DNA of 64,000 bases, from positions 1,801,839-1,865,838 of the forward strand of contig NZ_KB900614.1 in NCBI RefSeq assembly GCF_000379065.1. Reading direction: 5' to 3'. Within the stretch, counting starts at the first letter, position 1. Every line of letters starts with the position of its first letter. Positions 27,779 to 37,418 of the stretch are shown here, piece after piece. The notes under the pieces are model-generated. The model had not been told where the DNA came from and ran no database searches. It saw nothing but the letters and a program-made list of their open reading frames with translations. Made by a program: the position numbers and the translations under genes. The stretch comes from Salinispora mooreana. GTDB taxonomy: Bacteria; Actinomycetota; Actinomycetes; Mycobacteriales; Micromonosporaceae.

Positions 27779-28528
27779 TCAGTCCTCTGGCCAAATGGCG
27801 TCGGATTTGGCGAGTACCTGGTTGAAACTCGCCACATAGTTGTCGAAGATGTCGCCTCCGGACAGCCGGCGGAGGTGAAGCACCGGCGCATAGGCGGCCG
27901 GCGTGCCGAACAGGTGAGTATTCACAAGCATTTCGTCATCGAACCTGTATATGGAGTTGTAGAGCGTCGTATCGTGGTAGTTAATATCGACGTTTTCGTG
28001 CCCGCGAAGTTCTTCGTAGAAGGCAAGCACATTGTAAACCTTACTGGCCATTGCAGACCCGATTCGTTCGTCGGCACCACGTTCGGCGACGTGCCGCCCC
28101 TCCGGGTTGCCGAGCAGAATTTGAACCTGCGCTCCTTCTGATGCCTTGCTGATTAGTGTGGAAACCCACTGAGGGTTCTGCTCCGGCAGGAACAACCCGG
28201 CATACACGAGCACGCCGATTTGATGGTTGGCCTTATCTAGCAGCCGTTGCCAAAGGTCGGCTGGTACCGCCCCACGCCGGGGGTAGATGTGTACCACCTC
28301 TGACTGAGCTACCTGGTTCTTTTGATGGAGTGACGCTGCCTCAGGCCAGAGATAGGTCTCACTCTCCCCCAATAAGGCAGCGATGGCGTTCCGGTAGCGA
28401 GGATACGGATTCCTGCCTTGAGTGATCCAGCGCTCTACCGTCTTCGGATCAACCTCCAACTTCTCCGCGATGGCGTAAGCAGTCATACCTTGTTTGAAGA
28501 TGGCATCACGGAGCCGGTGGTTGTGCAT
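27779..28528 (-). CDS. XRE-family AICE regulator with DUF5919-like C-terminal domain
   Basis: The 249-residue protein has an N-terminal helix-turn-helix (MTAYAIAEKLEVDPKTVERWI, about 15-35). The C-terminal domain contains VLVYAGLFLPEQNP, VQILLGNPEGRHV and VDINYHDTTLYNSIYRFDDEMLVNTHLFG, which resembles the DUF5919 / phospholipase-D-like domain of regulators found in AICEs. It is divergent from the transfer operon and probably controls the switch between maintenance and transfer. CTCCTCC (complement GGAGGAG) just upstream of ATG 28528 is the ribosome-binding site. Confidence 0.82.
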   Translation of the reverse strand: MHNHRLRDAIFKQGMTAYAIAEKLEVDPKTVERWITQGRNPYPRYRNAIAALLGESETYLWPEAASLHQKNQVAQSEVVHIYPRRGAVPADLWQRLLDKANHQIGVLVYAGLFLPEQNPQWVSTLISKASEGAQVQILLGNPEGRHVAERGADERIGSAMASKVYNVLAFYEELRGHENVDINYHDTTLYNSIYRFDDEMLVNTHLFGTPAAYAPVLHLRRLSGGDIFDNYVASFNQVLAKSDAIWPED

Positions 28529-28697
28529 CGCTCCTCCTGGTAGTCCAAGAACGACGAAGGGACGACTTACCTTAACAAGGACGTCCCTAGTCGTCCATAC
28601 CTCGTGGTGAAGTCGTCACCACCGAGAGATGCATGCTGATGACACGGGAAAGCAGTCGTCCACAGGGGACGCGCTAAGTGACCTTCGGAGGCATCAC
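28529..28697. promoter_or_regulatory. divergent promoter/operator region of the AICE regulator
   Basis: Between the regulator and the first gene of the rightward operon there are nested inverted repeats: GGGACG at 28559-28564 with CGTCCC at 28582-28587, and GGACGAC at 28560-28566 with GTCGTCC at 28590-28596. CTTAACAAGG lies between the arms. Related GACGA and GTCGTC motifs flank it (ACGACGAAGG, AAGTCGTCACC). This is what an operator bound by the adjacent HTH protein would look like. Confidence 0.5.
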
Positions 28698-29018
28698 ATG
28701 AAGTTGTACGTGGACACCGCGAGCAAGCAGGTTCAGGTGACGAGGGACCCGGAGCCGAAGAACGACCAGAACGGCAATCAGCGGTCGGAGAAGGGAACTG
28801 GCCGGCTCATGTGGTCGACCCAGGTCTTTGTTCTCGACGAGACTGGCGGCGAGATCATCACTGTCACCACGGCGGGTGAGAAGCCGAGTGTGTCGGTGGG
28901 GGTGCTTGTTGCTGTCGAGCAGTTGGAGGCTATTCCGTGGGCGACCAACGGGCGTAACGGTGTTGCGTTCCGTGCCGTGTCGTTGAAGCCGAAGGCTGGT
29001 AGTTCGGCGGGTAAGTAG
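28698..29018 (+). CDS. SCO3933-family small regulatory protein
   Basis: The 106-residue protein starts at ATG 28698, with GGAGG 9 nt upstream; an in-frame ATG at 28629 is less likely. The sequence MKLYVDTASKQVQVTRDPEPK, with GRLMWSTQVFVLDETGGEIITVT and VGVLVAVEQLEAIPWA, matches the SCO3933-type regulatory proteins found in AICE-like plasmids of Streptomyces. It is the first gene of the rightward transfer operon, directly after the operator-like repeats. Confidence 0.78.
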   Translation: MKLYVDTASKQVQVTRDPEPKNDQNGNQRSEKGTGRLMWSTQVFVLDETGGEIITVTTAGEKPSVSVGVLVAVEQLEAIPWATNGRNGVAFRAVSLKPKAGSSAGK

Positions 29019-29110
29019 GTTCTGCTCATCTGTGCTGCGTGAGCTTCTGGTGTCTGACGCGCGCTGCGCGTAAAGCGGCCTACGGTCCGCTGTTCTGATC
29101 CCATCCTGGT

Positions 29111-29141
29111 CCGGGAGCGCTTCTGGCTCCTACGCTCCCGG
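29111..29141. repeat. stem-loop before the second AICE transfer gene
   Basis: CCGGGAGCG (29111-29119) pairs exactly with CGCTCCCGG (29133-29141); the loop contains CTGGCTCCTA. The same loop motif recurs in the hairpin at 29499-29542. Confidence 0.6.
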
Positions 29142-29274
29142 CCCTGGCAACCCCATGGTTGTCGACTTCTGTTGCACGGGGCCGGTGTGGCCCTTCGTGT
29201 CATGCCGGCCTTGGTGCCGGTTCTTCCCTTATTTCATCTGCGGCCTGTTGGTCGCTGTCATGAGGAGGAACACC

Positions 29275-29484
29275 ATGTTCCGTTACATGATCTCGTTTAG
29301 CTACGAAATCCCCACGGGAGCGCTTTTCGCTAACACTGAGCTGACCATTAAGTGGCAGATCTGCTCGATGGCGGACGTCACTCGCATCACGAACGAATTG
29401 CGCAGCAAGGGCTACGTCAATGCTTTCGTTCTCGGCTTCTCCCTGTTCGCCGACCCGCCTGCCTCTAGCGGCGGCAAAAACTGA
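29275..29484 (+). CDS. small AICE protein, hypothetical
   Basis: A 69-residue ORF starts at ATG 29275 directly after GAGGAGGAACACC, a very strong ribosome-binding site. The product (MFRYMISFSYEIPTG, then LTIKWQICSMADVTRITNELRSKGYVNAFVLGFSLF) alternates short strands and helices and has no membrane segment or known motif. It lies in line with the transfer genes, with stem-loops on both sides. I do not recognise the family. Confidence 0.7.
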   Translation: MFRYMISFSYEIPTGALFANTELTIKWQICSMADVTRITNELRSKGYVNAFVLGFSLFADPPASSGGKN

Positions 29485-29498
29485 TCTACCTGGATAAA

Positions 29499-29542
29499 AG
29501 CGTGGGGTCGGTACTGGCTCCTACACCTGCCGGCCCCACGCT
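29499..29542. repeat. stem-loop before the AICE membrane protein gene
   Basis: AGCGTGGGG (29499-29507) pairs with CCCCACGCT (29534-29542). The loop carries CTGGCTCCTAC, also present in the loop of the hairpin at 29111-29141. It could attenuate transcription or protect mRNA ends between the genes. Confidence 0.6.
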
Positions 29543-29580
29543 CCCAACCCATCCGCCCCAATTACTTGGGAGGACGTGTC

Positions 29581-30522
29581 ATGTCCAAGTCTAGCCCCCG
29601 TCGCCGCTTCGGCGGGAAGTCCACCGGAACGGTGACAGTCATCGAGGCCCGGGTTCACCGGTCCTCAGCCCGTAACGCCAAGGTGGCGTTCGTCCTCACC
29701 GCGATCATTGTTGGTGGCCTCGCCGCTGTGGTGGCCACCTCCTACCTGCACCCGATCGTCGCGTTGCTCCTCGGTGGACTCATCGGGGTTACCACCGGCG
29801 CGTTTGTGTGGTTGCTGGTTCGGGTTTGGCCGGTCATCCGGCTGTTGTGGTGGTGGAGCACCGAGATCCTGCTGGCGGTCGTGCTGCTGACCGGCTGGGT
29901 GCAACTGGCTAACCACACCTCGACCCTGGTCACCCTCGTGGTGGTCGCTGTGCTCGTCGGCGTTCCCGCCGGCATCCCCAAGCTTCGCCGCCTGGTGATC
30001 GCCTGGTCCTGGTGCCTGATCGTGCGGCACCGACTGCGGGTGTGCTTCGCGCAGTTCATCATCGCCAGCCAGTCCGGCAGTCTGCCGCTGATCCTGTGGG
30101 CCACACCGACCCCGGTCGGTGAACGAGTGTGGGTCTACCTACGCCCTGGTCTGTCGGCCAAGGACCTGGAAGGTCGCCTGGACAAGATCGCCGTGACCTG
30201 CCATGCCTCCACCGTGCTCATCGAGCGCGCTTCGGAGGGCAACGCCGCCTACGTGCGCTTCGACATCAAGCGCCGCGAGGTGCTCAACGCACGGGTGAAC
30301 TCTCCACTGGTCGACGTGATCGACCCGAGTGCCCCGGCATCGGCGTCGCCGCTGACAGTCCCGACTGCCCTGGACCTGCCGGACGTCGAGGTGCCGACGG
30401 TCACCCTCCCGACCCAGGCCAAACCCGCCGGCAAGAAGTCGGCCCCCACCACTACCGCCAACGGCAGCAAGCCCGCGGCTTCGTCGGCAGACGCCGACGA
30501 CGACGTCTCTGACTGGATCTAA
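29581..30522 (+). CDS. AICE membrane protein, probable transfer component
   Basis: The 313-residue protein starts at ATG 29581 after GGGAGGACGTGTC. It has a basic N-terminus and four closely spaced hydrophobic segments (about 35-135): VAFVLTAIIVGGLAAVVATSYL, HPIVALLLGGLIGV, LLAVVLLTGWVQL and LVTLVVVAVLVGV. A soluble domain (WVYLRPGLSAKDLEGRLDKIAVTC) follows, then a Pro/Thr/Ala-rich acidic tail. It precedes the FtsK-like ATPase. The pair resembles a TraB/TraSA-type translocase divided into a membrane protein and a motor, which is inference. Confidence 0.75.
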   Translation: MSKSSPRRRFGGKSTGTVTVIEARVHRSSARNAKVAFVLTAIIVGGLAAVVATSYLHPIVALLLGGLIGVTTGAFVWLLVRVWPVIRLLWWWSTEILLAVVLLTGWVQLANHTSTLVTLVVVAVLVGVPAGIPKLRRLVIAWSWCLIVRHRLRVCFAQFIIASQSGSLPLILWATPTPVGERVWVYLRPGLSAKDLEGRLDKIAVTCHASTVLIERASEGNAAYVRFDIKRREVLNARVNSPLVDVIDPSAPASASPLTVPTALDLPDVEVPTVTLPTQAKPAGKKSAPTTTANGSKPAASSADADDDVSDWI

Positions 30523-30534
30523 CCCTTTCCCTTT

Positions 30535-30581
30535 GGGACGCGGGGAGCCATCACGGCTCGTTCGTGTGGCTTCTCGCGCCC
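30535..30581. repeat. imperfect stem-loop before the FtsK-like gene
   Basis: GGGACGCGGGGAGCC (30535-30549) can pair imperfectly with GGCTTCTCGCGCCC (30568-30581). It occupies the same position relative to the gene as the hairpins at 29111 and 29499. Confidence 0.4.
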
Positions 30582-30606
30582 ACCACTGGCCTCTTGGAGG
30601 GCACTC

Positions 30607-31470
30607 ATGACCACCACGATTCCCGCCACCACGACCGCTGCTGCGGTGCCGGTGGGTGCTGGCCTGTCGATGTTCGACCCGGTGTTCATCGGGATCGACG
30701 AGTTCGGTCAGCCCGTCTACCTCGACGTCGTTTACCACAACCTGCTCGCCGCCGGTGAGCCCGGCGGAGGTAAGTCCGGCCTGGTCAACAACATCTGCGG
30801 CCACGGCGTGCTGTGTGATAACACCCGCCTGGTGCTCTTCGACGCCAAGCTCGTCGAACTCGGCCCCTGGCGTGACCTGGCTGACGCGTTCGTCGGCCCC
30901 GACATCGACTACGGCATCGACACCCTGCGCCGGCTTCTGGTCGTGGCCACCAACCGCTACACCTGGCTGCTGGCCAACCGACGCCGCAAGCTCGGCCCCG
31001 ACGACGGTATGACCGTCATCCTCACCGTCATCGACGAACTCGCCATGTACTCCACCGTGCTCGGCAGCAAGGCTCAGCAGGAAGAGTTTTCCACTCTCCT
31101 ACGCGGGCTGGTTTCCCTCGGCCGGGCCTGCGGCATGCCGGTGGTCGCCGCTACCCAGCGACCGTCGTGGGACATCATCCCCGCCAGCCTGCGGGACCTG
31201 TTCGGCTACCGGGCCGCGTTCCGCTGCACCTCCCTGAACAGCTCGAACATCATCCTCGGTCAAGGGTGGGCCGAGCAGGGCTACACCGCATCCGACATCG
31301 CCCCCACCAACCAGGGCGCGGCCTACCTCCTGGCCGAAGGCGGCATGCCCCGGCGGATCAAGGCCGCCTACCTCACCGACACCGACATCTACAACATCGC
31401 CGACTACGCCGCCTGGACCCGAACCCCAACCCGCACCACCGGGCTACCCGACATGGGGCTGGCGGCATGA
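30607..31470 (+). CDS. FtsK/SpoIIIE-like DNA translocase (Tra)
   Basis: The 287-residue protein has Walker A GEPGGGKS (50-57), Walker B VILTVIDEL (137-145), and the FtsK-type VVAATQRPSWDIIPASLRDLFGYRAAFRC segment after it. In AICEs the FtsK-like Tra protein alone moves double-stranded DNA between mycelia as a hexameric pore motor. It lacks its own membrane helices; these are probably supplied by the upstream membrane protein. TTGGAGG precedes ATG 30607. The stop overlaps the next start (ATGA). Confidence 0.9.
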   Translation: MTTTIPATTTAAAVPVGAGLSMFDPVFIGIDEFGQPVYLDVVYHNLLAAGEPGGGKSGLVNNICGHGVLCDNTRLVLFDAKLVELGPWRDLADAFVGPDIDYGIDTLRRLLVVATNRYTWLLANRRRKLGPDDGMTVILTVIDELAMYSTVLGSKAQQEEFSTLLRGLVSLGRACGMPVVAATQRPSWDIIPASLRDLFGYRAAFRCTSLNSSNIILGQGWAEQGYTASDIAPTNQGAAYLLAEGGMPRRIKAAYLTDTDIYNIADYAAWTRTPTRTTGLPDMGLAA

Positions 31471-31676
31471 GCACCCGGGAAGCCGCCCGCGCCCGCGCGA
31501 ACAACCAGCGCGCCGCCCAGTACACCGAAATCTGGATCACCGGCAGGTCCGACGACCTCGCCATGATGATCGACATCGCTAGCCGCACGGGACGACTCGT
31601 CTACGTCTCCGCCCCACACCCGATGGGTGGTGGCGACCCCCGCCACCGCCGCTACCTGCGGCTCCGCACCTCGTAA
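31467..31676 (+). CDS. small AICE protein coupled to Tra
   Basis: This 69-residue ORF starts within the tra stop (ATGA). It has a helical N-terminus (STREAARARANNQRAAQY) followed by EIWITGRSDDLAMMIDIASRTGRLVYVS and a C-terminal RYLRLRT. I see no known domain. Coupling to tra suggests it acts in the same process, perhaps as a small spread protein. Confidence 0.72.
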   Translation: MSTREAARARANNQRAAQYTEIWITGRSDDLAMMIDIASRTGRLVYVSAPHPMGGGDPRHRRYLRLRTS

Positions 31677-31685
31677 ACGGCCGAC

Positions 31686-31722
31686 AGGACCAGCACATCC
31701 GCCTGCCAGCAGAGCTGGTCCT
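31686..31722. repeat. stem-loop between tra-coupled ORF and DUF6197 gene
   Basis: AGGACCAGC (31686-31694) pairs exactly with GCTGGTCCT (31714-31722) in the 88-nt gap between genes. It follows the pattern of one hairpin per gap in this operon. Confidence 0.6.
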
Positions 31723-31764
31723 GCCGACCACCCACCACAGCCCTACCGAAAGGACGTGGCTGCC

Positions 31765-32208
31765 ATGAAGGCTACCCACCAACCACCCACCCACGCACCG
31801 GTCACCACCGCTGACCTGCTGCGAATGGCCGCCCTCTACCTACGCCGACACGGCTGGACCCAGGGCACCTACTACGCCACCACCACACCCGCGAACTACC
31901 CGACCCCGCCGGCCTGCGCCGCCGGGGCCATCGGCATCGCCTGCGCCGGACACACCGTCGAGCACTTCACCCAGCTCGACCCCGACACGCTCGCCGACTA
32001 CCTCGCCGCCCTCGCCGCGTTCGTCGACTACCTCGACGCCTATCACCCGATGTTCCTCATCGACGACGACGGCTTCGTCCTCGACGAGCACACCTCGCCC
32101 TACTCGTGGAACGACGACCCGGCGCGTACCGCCGAGCAGGTCATCACCGCCCTCGAAGCGGCTGCCGACGAATGGGACCGGCTTCACCTCACCGGAGGTC
32201 AGAACTGA
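31765..32208 (+). CDS. DUF6197-family protein
   Basis: The 147-residue protein starts at ATG 31765 after GAAAGGACG. TTADLLRMAALYLRRHGWTQGTYYA, a short Cys/Gly segment (PPACAAGAIGIAC), and the acidic C-terminal region with SPYSWNDDPARTAEQVITALEAAADEWDRL match the DUF6197 family as I know it from AICEs and phages. Its function is unknown. The stop overlaps the next start (TGATG). Confidence 0.75.
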   Translation: MKATHQPPTHAPVTTADLLRMAALYLRRHGWTQGTYYATTTPANYPTPPACAAGAIGIACAGHTVEHFTQLDPDTLADYLAALAAFVDYLDAYHPMFLIDDDGFVLDEHTSPYSWNDDPARTAEQVITALEAAADEWDRLHLTGGQN

Positions 32209-32507
32209 TGTTCACCGCCAAGGCGTCCTTGACGCCCGCGCCACGGCAGAAGCGGCATGAGGTCATCGAAAATGACGAATTCGCCGGCTTCGCCCGCCGC
32301 ATCATCCGCGCCCACGGCCGCCGAGTCGCCACCGGAGACGTCGAAGCCCTGCGTGACCTCGTCGCCCTCTCCGCAACCCTCGACAACGCCACCACCGACG
32401 CCGTCGTCGGCCTGCGTTCCTTCGGCTACTCCTGGGCCGAAATCGGCTCCCGCCTCGGCATCTCCCGTCAGGCCGCCCAGCAGCGCTGGGGCGGTGACCG
32501 GCCGTGA
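32208..32507 (+). CDS. small helix-turn-helix protein
   Basis: In the 99-residue protein the C-terminal third (AVVGLRSFGYSWAEIGSRLGISRQAAQQRWGG) is a sigma-like or Trp-repressor-like helix-turn-helix. The N-terminal part is a basic helical region (FAGFARRIIRAHGRRVATGDVEALRDLV). It probably binds DNA. It is coupled to both neighbours (TGATG upstream, GTGA downstream). Confidence 0.78.
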   Translation: MFTAKASLTPAPRQKRHEVIENDEFAGFARRIIRAHGRRVATGDVEALRDLVALSATLDNATTDAVVGLRSFGYSWAEIGSRLGISRQAAQQRWGGDRP

Positions 32508-32857
32508 CCAACGACAGCATCCCTACCACGGCCTCTAACCCCTGCCCGTGCGGTGACTACTACTGCGCCGACTACGCACCCACCGATGGCATCGACCGCA
32601 GCGACTGCTGCCAGTACTGCGGCCCCGGCGGCAACAACCCCGTCGCTCAGATCCTCTGGCGACGCGGCGACCGAGTCGCCTACCTCTACCGCCTCGACCA
32701 GGCCAAAACCAAACGCACCGCCACCGCCGCGCAACGGCAGGCCATCGCCAAGGCCCTGCGCGCTTGGCGGACCTGCCGGTACTGCCGCCAGGTCAAGGAC
32801 TACTACATCCCCTGCCGTTTCGGCTGCTGCCTCGACTGCCATGAAGGGAGCTACTGA
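32504..32857 (+). CDS. Cys-rich zinc-binding protein of AICE (RRQRL-like)
   Basis: The 117-residue protein (GTG 32504) has two Cys clusters: CPCGDYYCADY with CCQYCGPGG at the N-terminus, and TCRYCRQVKDYYIPCRFGCCLDC at the C-terminus. Between them is LWRRGDRVAYLYRLDQAKTKR. The layout resembles RRQRL-motif zinc-binding proteins of actinomycete elements. It may bind DNA or RNA through zinc ribbons. It is coupled to the neighbours on both sides. Confidence 0.72.
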   Translation: MTNDSIPTTASNPCPCGDYYCADYAPTDGIDRSDCCQYCGPGGNNPVAQILWRRGDRVAYLYRLDQAKTKRTATAAQRQAIAKALRAWRTCRYCRQVKDYYIPCRFGCCLDCHEGSY

Positions 32858-33720
32858 TGCCCACGGACTCGGCCACCTTCACCGAACAGTTCGCCGCTGA
32901 GTACGCCCGCAATGCGGTACCGACCATGCTCAAAGCAATCGGCGTGATCAAGCGCTATAACCGGTTCGTTCTACTCGGGGCGTTACTGACCAGCTACCTG
33001 CACCAGGCCCACTACCTGTGGACCCAGAAAGCCGGCTACTTCGCCTACCTGGTGCCACTGATCTTCGACGCCGCCATGGTGTCCATGCTCACCGTCGTTC
33101 GCACCGCCGGTATCGCCCGCGACGCCAAACGCGGAGCCATGGTCGTCTTCGCCGGTGCCGCCCTACTGTCGGCCACCATCAACTTCGCCTCACCCGGCAG
33201 CCTCGCCCTCCGCGCGGTCTTCGCCCTGGTGGTCGTCCTCGTCATCGGCGTCGAACTCGTCGCCGGACGTATCCGACCTGACTTCGCCGCCATCGAAGCC
33301 GAAGCCTCCGCCCTACTCACCGCCGCCCGCGACCTCGCGGCCAAAAACCACCACACCGACTCCCCACCCGCCGAACAGGTGGACAACCCCGGCCAGCTCG
33401 TCAACGAAACGCCGGCCCCGGCCACCACACCGACACCCCACCCGAACCCGGCCGCCACACCAACGATCGACCCGCAACCAGCCACCCCACCGACACCGGA
33501 ACCGGTACCGGCACCGGAGGCGGTCAGCGTCCCCGATCACATGCTGCCCATGGCCCGGTTCGCCGCCGTGCAGCACGAACAGGCCACCGGCAACCCGATC
33601 ACCCCGACCGAGCTGGCCGACCGGCTCGATGTCACCCCGGCCACCGCCGGCGGCCTTCTTGCCGCCCTCAACCCCACCCCCATCAACGGACACCACGTCC
33701 TCGCCGGTGATGCCCGATGA
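32857..33720 (+). CDS. DUF2637 membrane protein (SpdA-like) with C-terminal HTH
   Basis: The 287-residue protein has about four hydrophobic segments between 35 and 135 (FVLLGALLTSYLHQAHYL, FAYLVPLIFDAAMVSMLTVV, AMVVFAGAALLSATINF, ALRAVFALVVVLVIGVELVAG), typical of DUF2637 spread proteins. A Pro/Thr-rich linker and a small helix-turn-helix (ITPTELADRLDVTPATAGGLLAAL) follow. It probably acts in intramycelial spread of the element. Its ATG overlaps the previous stop and its TGA overlaps the next ATG. Confidence 0.8.
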   Translation: MPTDSATFTEQFAAEYARNAVPTMLKAIGVIKRYNRFVLLGALLTSYLHQAHYLWTQKAGYFAYLVPLIFDAAMVSMLTVVRTAGIARDAKRGAMVVFAGAALLSATINFASPGSLALRAVFALVVVLVIGVELVAGRIRPDFAAIEAEASALLTAARDLAAKNHHTDSPPAEQVDNPGQLVNETPAPATTPTPHPNPAATPTIDPQPATPPTPEPVPAPEAVSVPDHMLPMARFAAVQHEQATGNPITPTELADRLDVTPATAGGLLAALNPTPINGHHVLAGDAR

Positions 33721-33979
33721 CCATCGTCCTGGTCGACATCACGCACACCACTCACACCTGCCCCGCCCACCACCAGCCACACCCCTACGACACCCGCCGC
33801 ACCGTCATCGACATCACCCCCGGCGGCCCCTGCCGCGCACCGGTCACCATCCGCTGCGGCAACACCACCGTCCAAGTCCCGTGTCACCGACACGAGCCGG
33901 CAACACGCCAATGCGGCGCCTGCCGGACCATCATCACCGAACACACCATCACCACCCGCCACCACGAGGTGGGCGCTTG

Positions 33980-33980
<1 letters not shown>
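33717..33980 (+). CDS. small Cys/His-rich protein
   Basis: This 87-residue ORF is coupled upstream (ATGA) and downstream (TGATG to repSA). Repeated Cys/His pairs (TCPAHH, PCRAP, IRCGN, VPCHRH, QCGAC) suggest a zinc-binding fold. I do not recognise the family. Its position directly before the replication initiator suggests a supporting role there. Confidence 0.7.
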
Positions 33981-35773
<1,793 letters not shown>

Positions 35774-35798
35774 AACCGAACTGAGAAAGGATTGCCGA

Positions 35799-36017
35799 TT
35801 GACCACCGCCACCCTCAACAGCCCGATCAAGGCTCTGTATCGCATTCCCGAAGCCATGTCCCTACTCAGCCTGTCCCGCTCCGTGATCTACGAACAGATC
35901 CGCGCCGGGCGCCTGCGCACCGTCCAGCAAGGCCGCACCCGCCTCGTCCCCGCCACCGCTATCACCGCCTACGTCGACCTACTCGAACAGGAAGCCACGG
36001 AAGGAGACACCCGATGA
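35799..36017 (+). CDS. xis: excisionase (Xis), helix-turn-helix
   Basis: The 72-residue protein has the excisionase-type winged HTH: LYRIPEAMSLLSLSRSVIYEQIRAGRLRTVQQGRTRLVPATAITAYVDLL. I chose TTG 35799 because GAGAAAGGA lies about 9 nt upstream and no ATG or GTG gives the full domain. Xis bends DNA at att sites and directs the integrase to excision. The stop overlaps the integrase start (ATGA). Confidence 0.88.
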   Translation: MTTATLNSPIKALYRIPEAMSLLSLSRSVIYEQIRAGRLRTVQQGRTRLVPATAITAYVDLLEQEATEGDTR

Positions 36018-37147
36018 CCGCCCGCCGCGCCCGAGGAGAAGGCGGCCTGCACTGGGACGAAGCCAGGCAACGCTGGATCGCCACCATCACTGTCGGCTAC
36101 ACCCCAGCCGGCAAACGCATCGTGCGTAAAGGCAGCGGCAAAACCAAAACCGAAGCCCGCACCAAACTGCGAGAGAAGATCCGCGACTACGAAGACGGAC
36201 TCGCCTTTGTCCAAGACGGGCACACCGTGGCCGATGCACTCAACGACTGGCTCACCTACGGACTCACCCAACAGTCTGAAAACACCAAGTCGAACTACAC
36301 CACCCTCGTGCGCTCCCACATCATCAGCGACCTCGGAGCGAGGAAGCTGCGGGACCTCAGCGCCACCGACGTGGACCGCTGGCTCCTGGTCAAGTCCCAC
36401 CACCTGAGCACCCGCACCCTGCGGCTGCTCCATTCCTTGCTGAATCGCGCGGTCAACCGTGCAATGGCACGAGACAAGGTCAAACGTAACGTCGTAGCTC
36501 TCTGCGCCGTTCCGACTGGCCGCAGCGGACGACCATCAAAGTCACTCACCTTCGACCAGGCCCTGGCGCTCCTGGTTGCCGCCGAAGGCAGCTCCCTGCA
36601 CGCCTACATCGTGCTTTCACTTCTGACGGGCGCACGCACCGAAGAACTACGCGCCCTCACCTGGGCACGCGTTGACCTGGCGGGCGACCCGAACCGCAAC
36701 CCACCAACGCCACCAGCCATCCAGGTCTGGCGCTCGGTCCGCGTCGACGGAGACACCAAGACCAAGAAGTCCCGCCGCACACTAGCTTTGCCAGCCCGGT
36801 GCGTTAGCGCCCTCACCGCCCACCACGAACGCCAGGGCCGGCCTGATGCTGACTGCCTCGTCTTCGCCTCCACCGCCGGCACAGCCCTCGACCGGCACAA
36901 TGTTCTTCGGGCCTTTCGCCCGGTCGTCGCCAAAGCGGACCTTGATCCGCGCGACTGGACCCCACGCGAGCTACGACACAGCTTCGTGTCCCTGCTGTCC
37001 GACAGCGGCATGAGCATCGAACAGATCGCCGACCTCTGTGGGCACTCTGGCACAACCGTCACCGAGGGCGTATACCGGCACCAGCTCAGACCGGTGCTCT
37101 TGAGCGGCGCGATCACCATGGACCGGCTCTTCGGCGCTGAGGCATAG
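36014..37147 (+). CDS. int: tyrosine recombinase integrase of the AICE
   Basis: The 377-residue protein has an N-terminal AP2-like arm-binding segment (RWIATITVGYTPAGKRIVRKG), a SAM-like core-binding domain (about 70-165) and the catalytic domain. The catalytic residues are Arg208 (LLTGARTEEL), Arg321 (TPRELRHSF), His344 (LCGHSG) and Tyr354 (VYRHQ). The first His of the usual HxxR is Arg318, a variation seen in some actinophage and AICE integrases. The stop lies about 70 nt from the tRNA-Pro att site it would use. Confidence 0.93.
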   Translation: MTARRARGEGGLHWDEARQRWIATITVGYTPAGKRIVRKGSGKTKTEARTKLREKIRDYEDGLAFVQDGHTVADALNDWLTYGLTQQSENTKSNYTTLVRSHIISDLGARKLRDLSATDVDRWLLVKSHHLSTRTLRLLHSLLNRAVNRAMARDKVKRNVVALCAVPTGRSGRPSKSLTFDQALALLVAAEGSSLHAYIVLSLLTGARTEELRALTWARVDLAGDPNRNPPTPPAIQVWRSVRVDGDTKTKKSRRTLALPARCVSALTAHHERQGRPDADCLVFASTAGTALDRHNVLRAFRPVVAKADLDPRDWTPRELRHSFVSLLSDSGMSIEQIADLCGHSGTTVTEGVYRHQLRPVLLSGAITMDRLFGAEA

Positions 37148-37175
37148 TCACTCAGCTAGTCACCCAGCCATAAGC

Positions 37176-37208
37176 AAAGGGCACATCCATCAATCGGATG
37201 TGCCCTTT
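37176..37208. terminator. bidirectional hairpin terminator between int and tRNA-Pro
   Basis: AAAGGGCACATCC (37176-37188) and GGATGTGCCCTTT (37196-37208) form a perfect 13-bp stem with a 7-nt loop and A/T-rich ends on both sides. It can stop int transcription and, from the other side, the tRNA-Pro transcript. The element thus supplies a new terminator for the tRNA in place of the displaced one. Confidence 0.8.
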
Positions 37209-37215
37209 GAACTGC

Positions 37216-37290
<75 letters not shown>

Positions 37291-37370
37291 ATGCTCCCGC
37301 CGGCTTCCCCGCGACAGCCGGTACAGCCTACCGCACGATCTTTCCGTTGCCCGTATCCACCCCTCGGTGT

Positions 37371-37415
37371 CAGCGCCCACCCTCCCGGGCCAGGCCAGGA
37401 GGGTGGGGTGCGCTG
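37371..37415 (-). terminator. hairpin terminator downstream of der
   Basis: CAGCGCCCACCCTCC (37371-37385) pairs with GGAGGGTGG (37398-37406) and, after a short bulge, GCGCTG (37410-37415). It lies 4 nt beyond the der stop and would end the minus-strand cmk-der transcript. Confidence 0.65.
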
Positions 37416-37418
37416 AGG

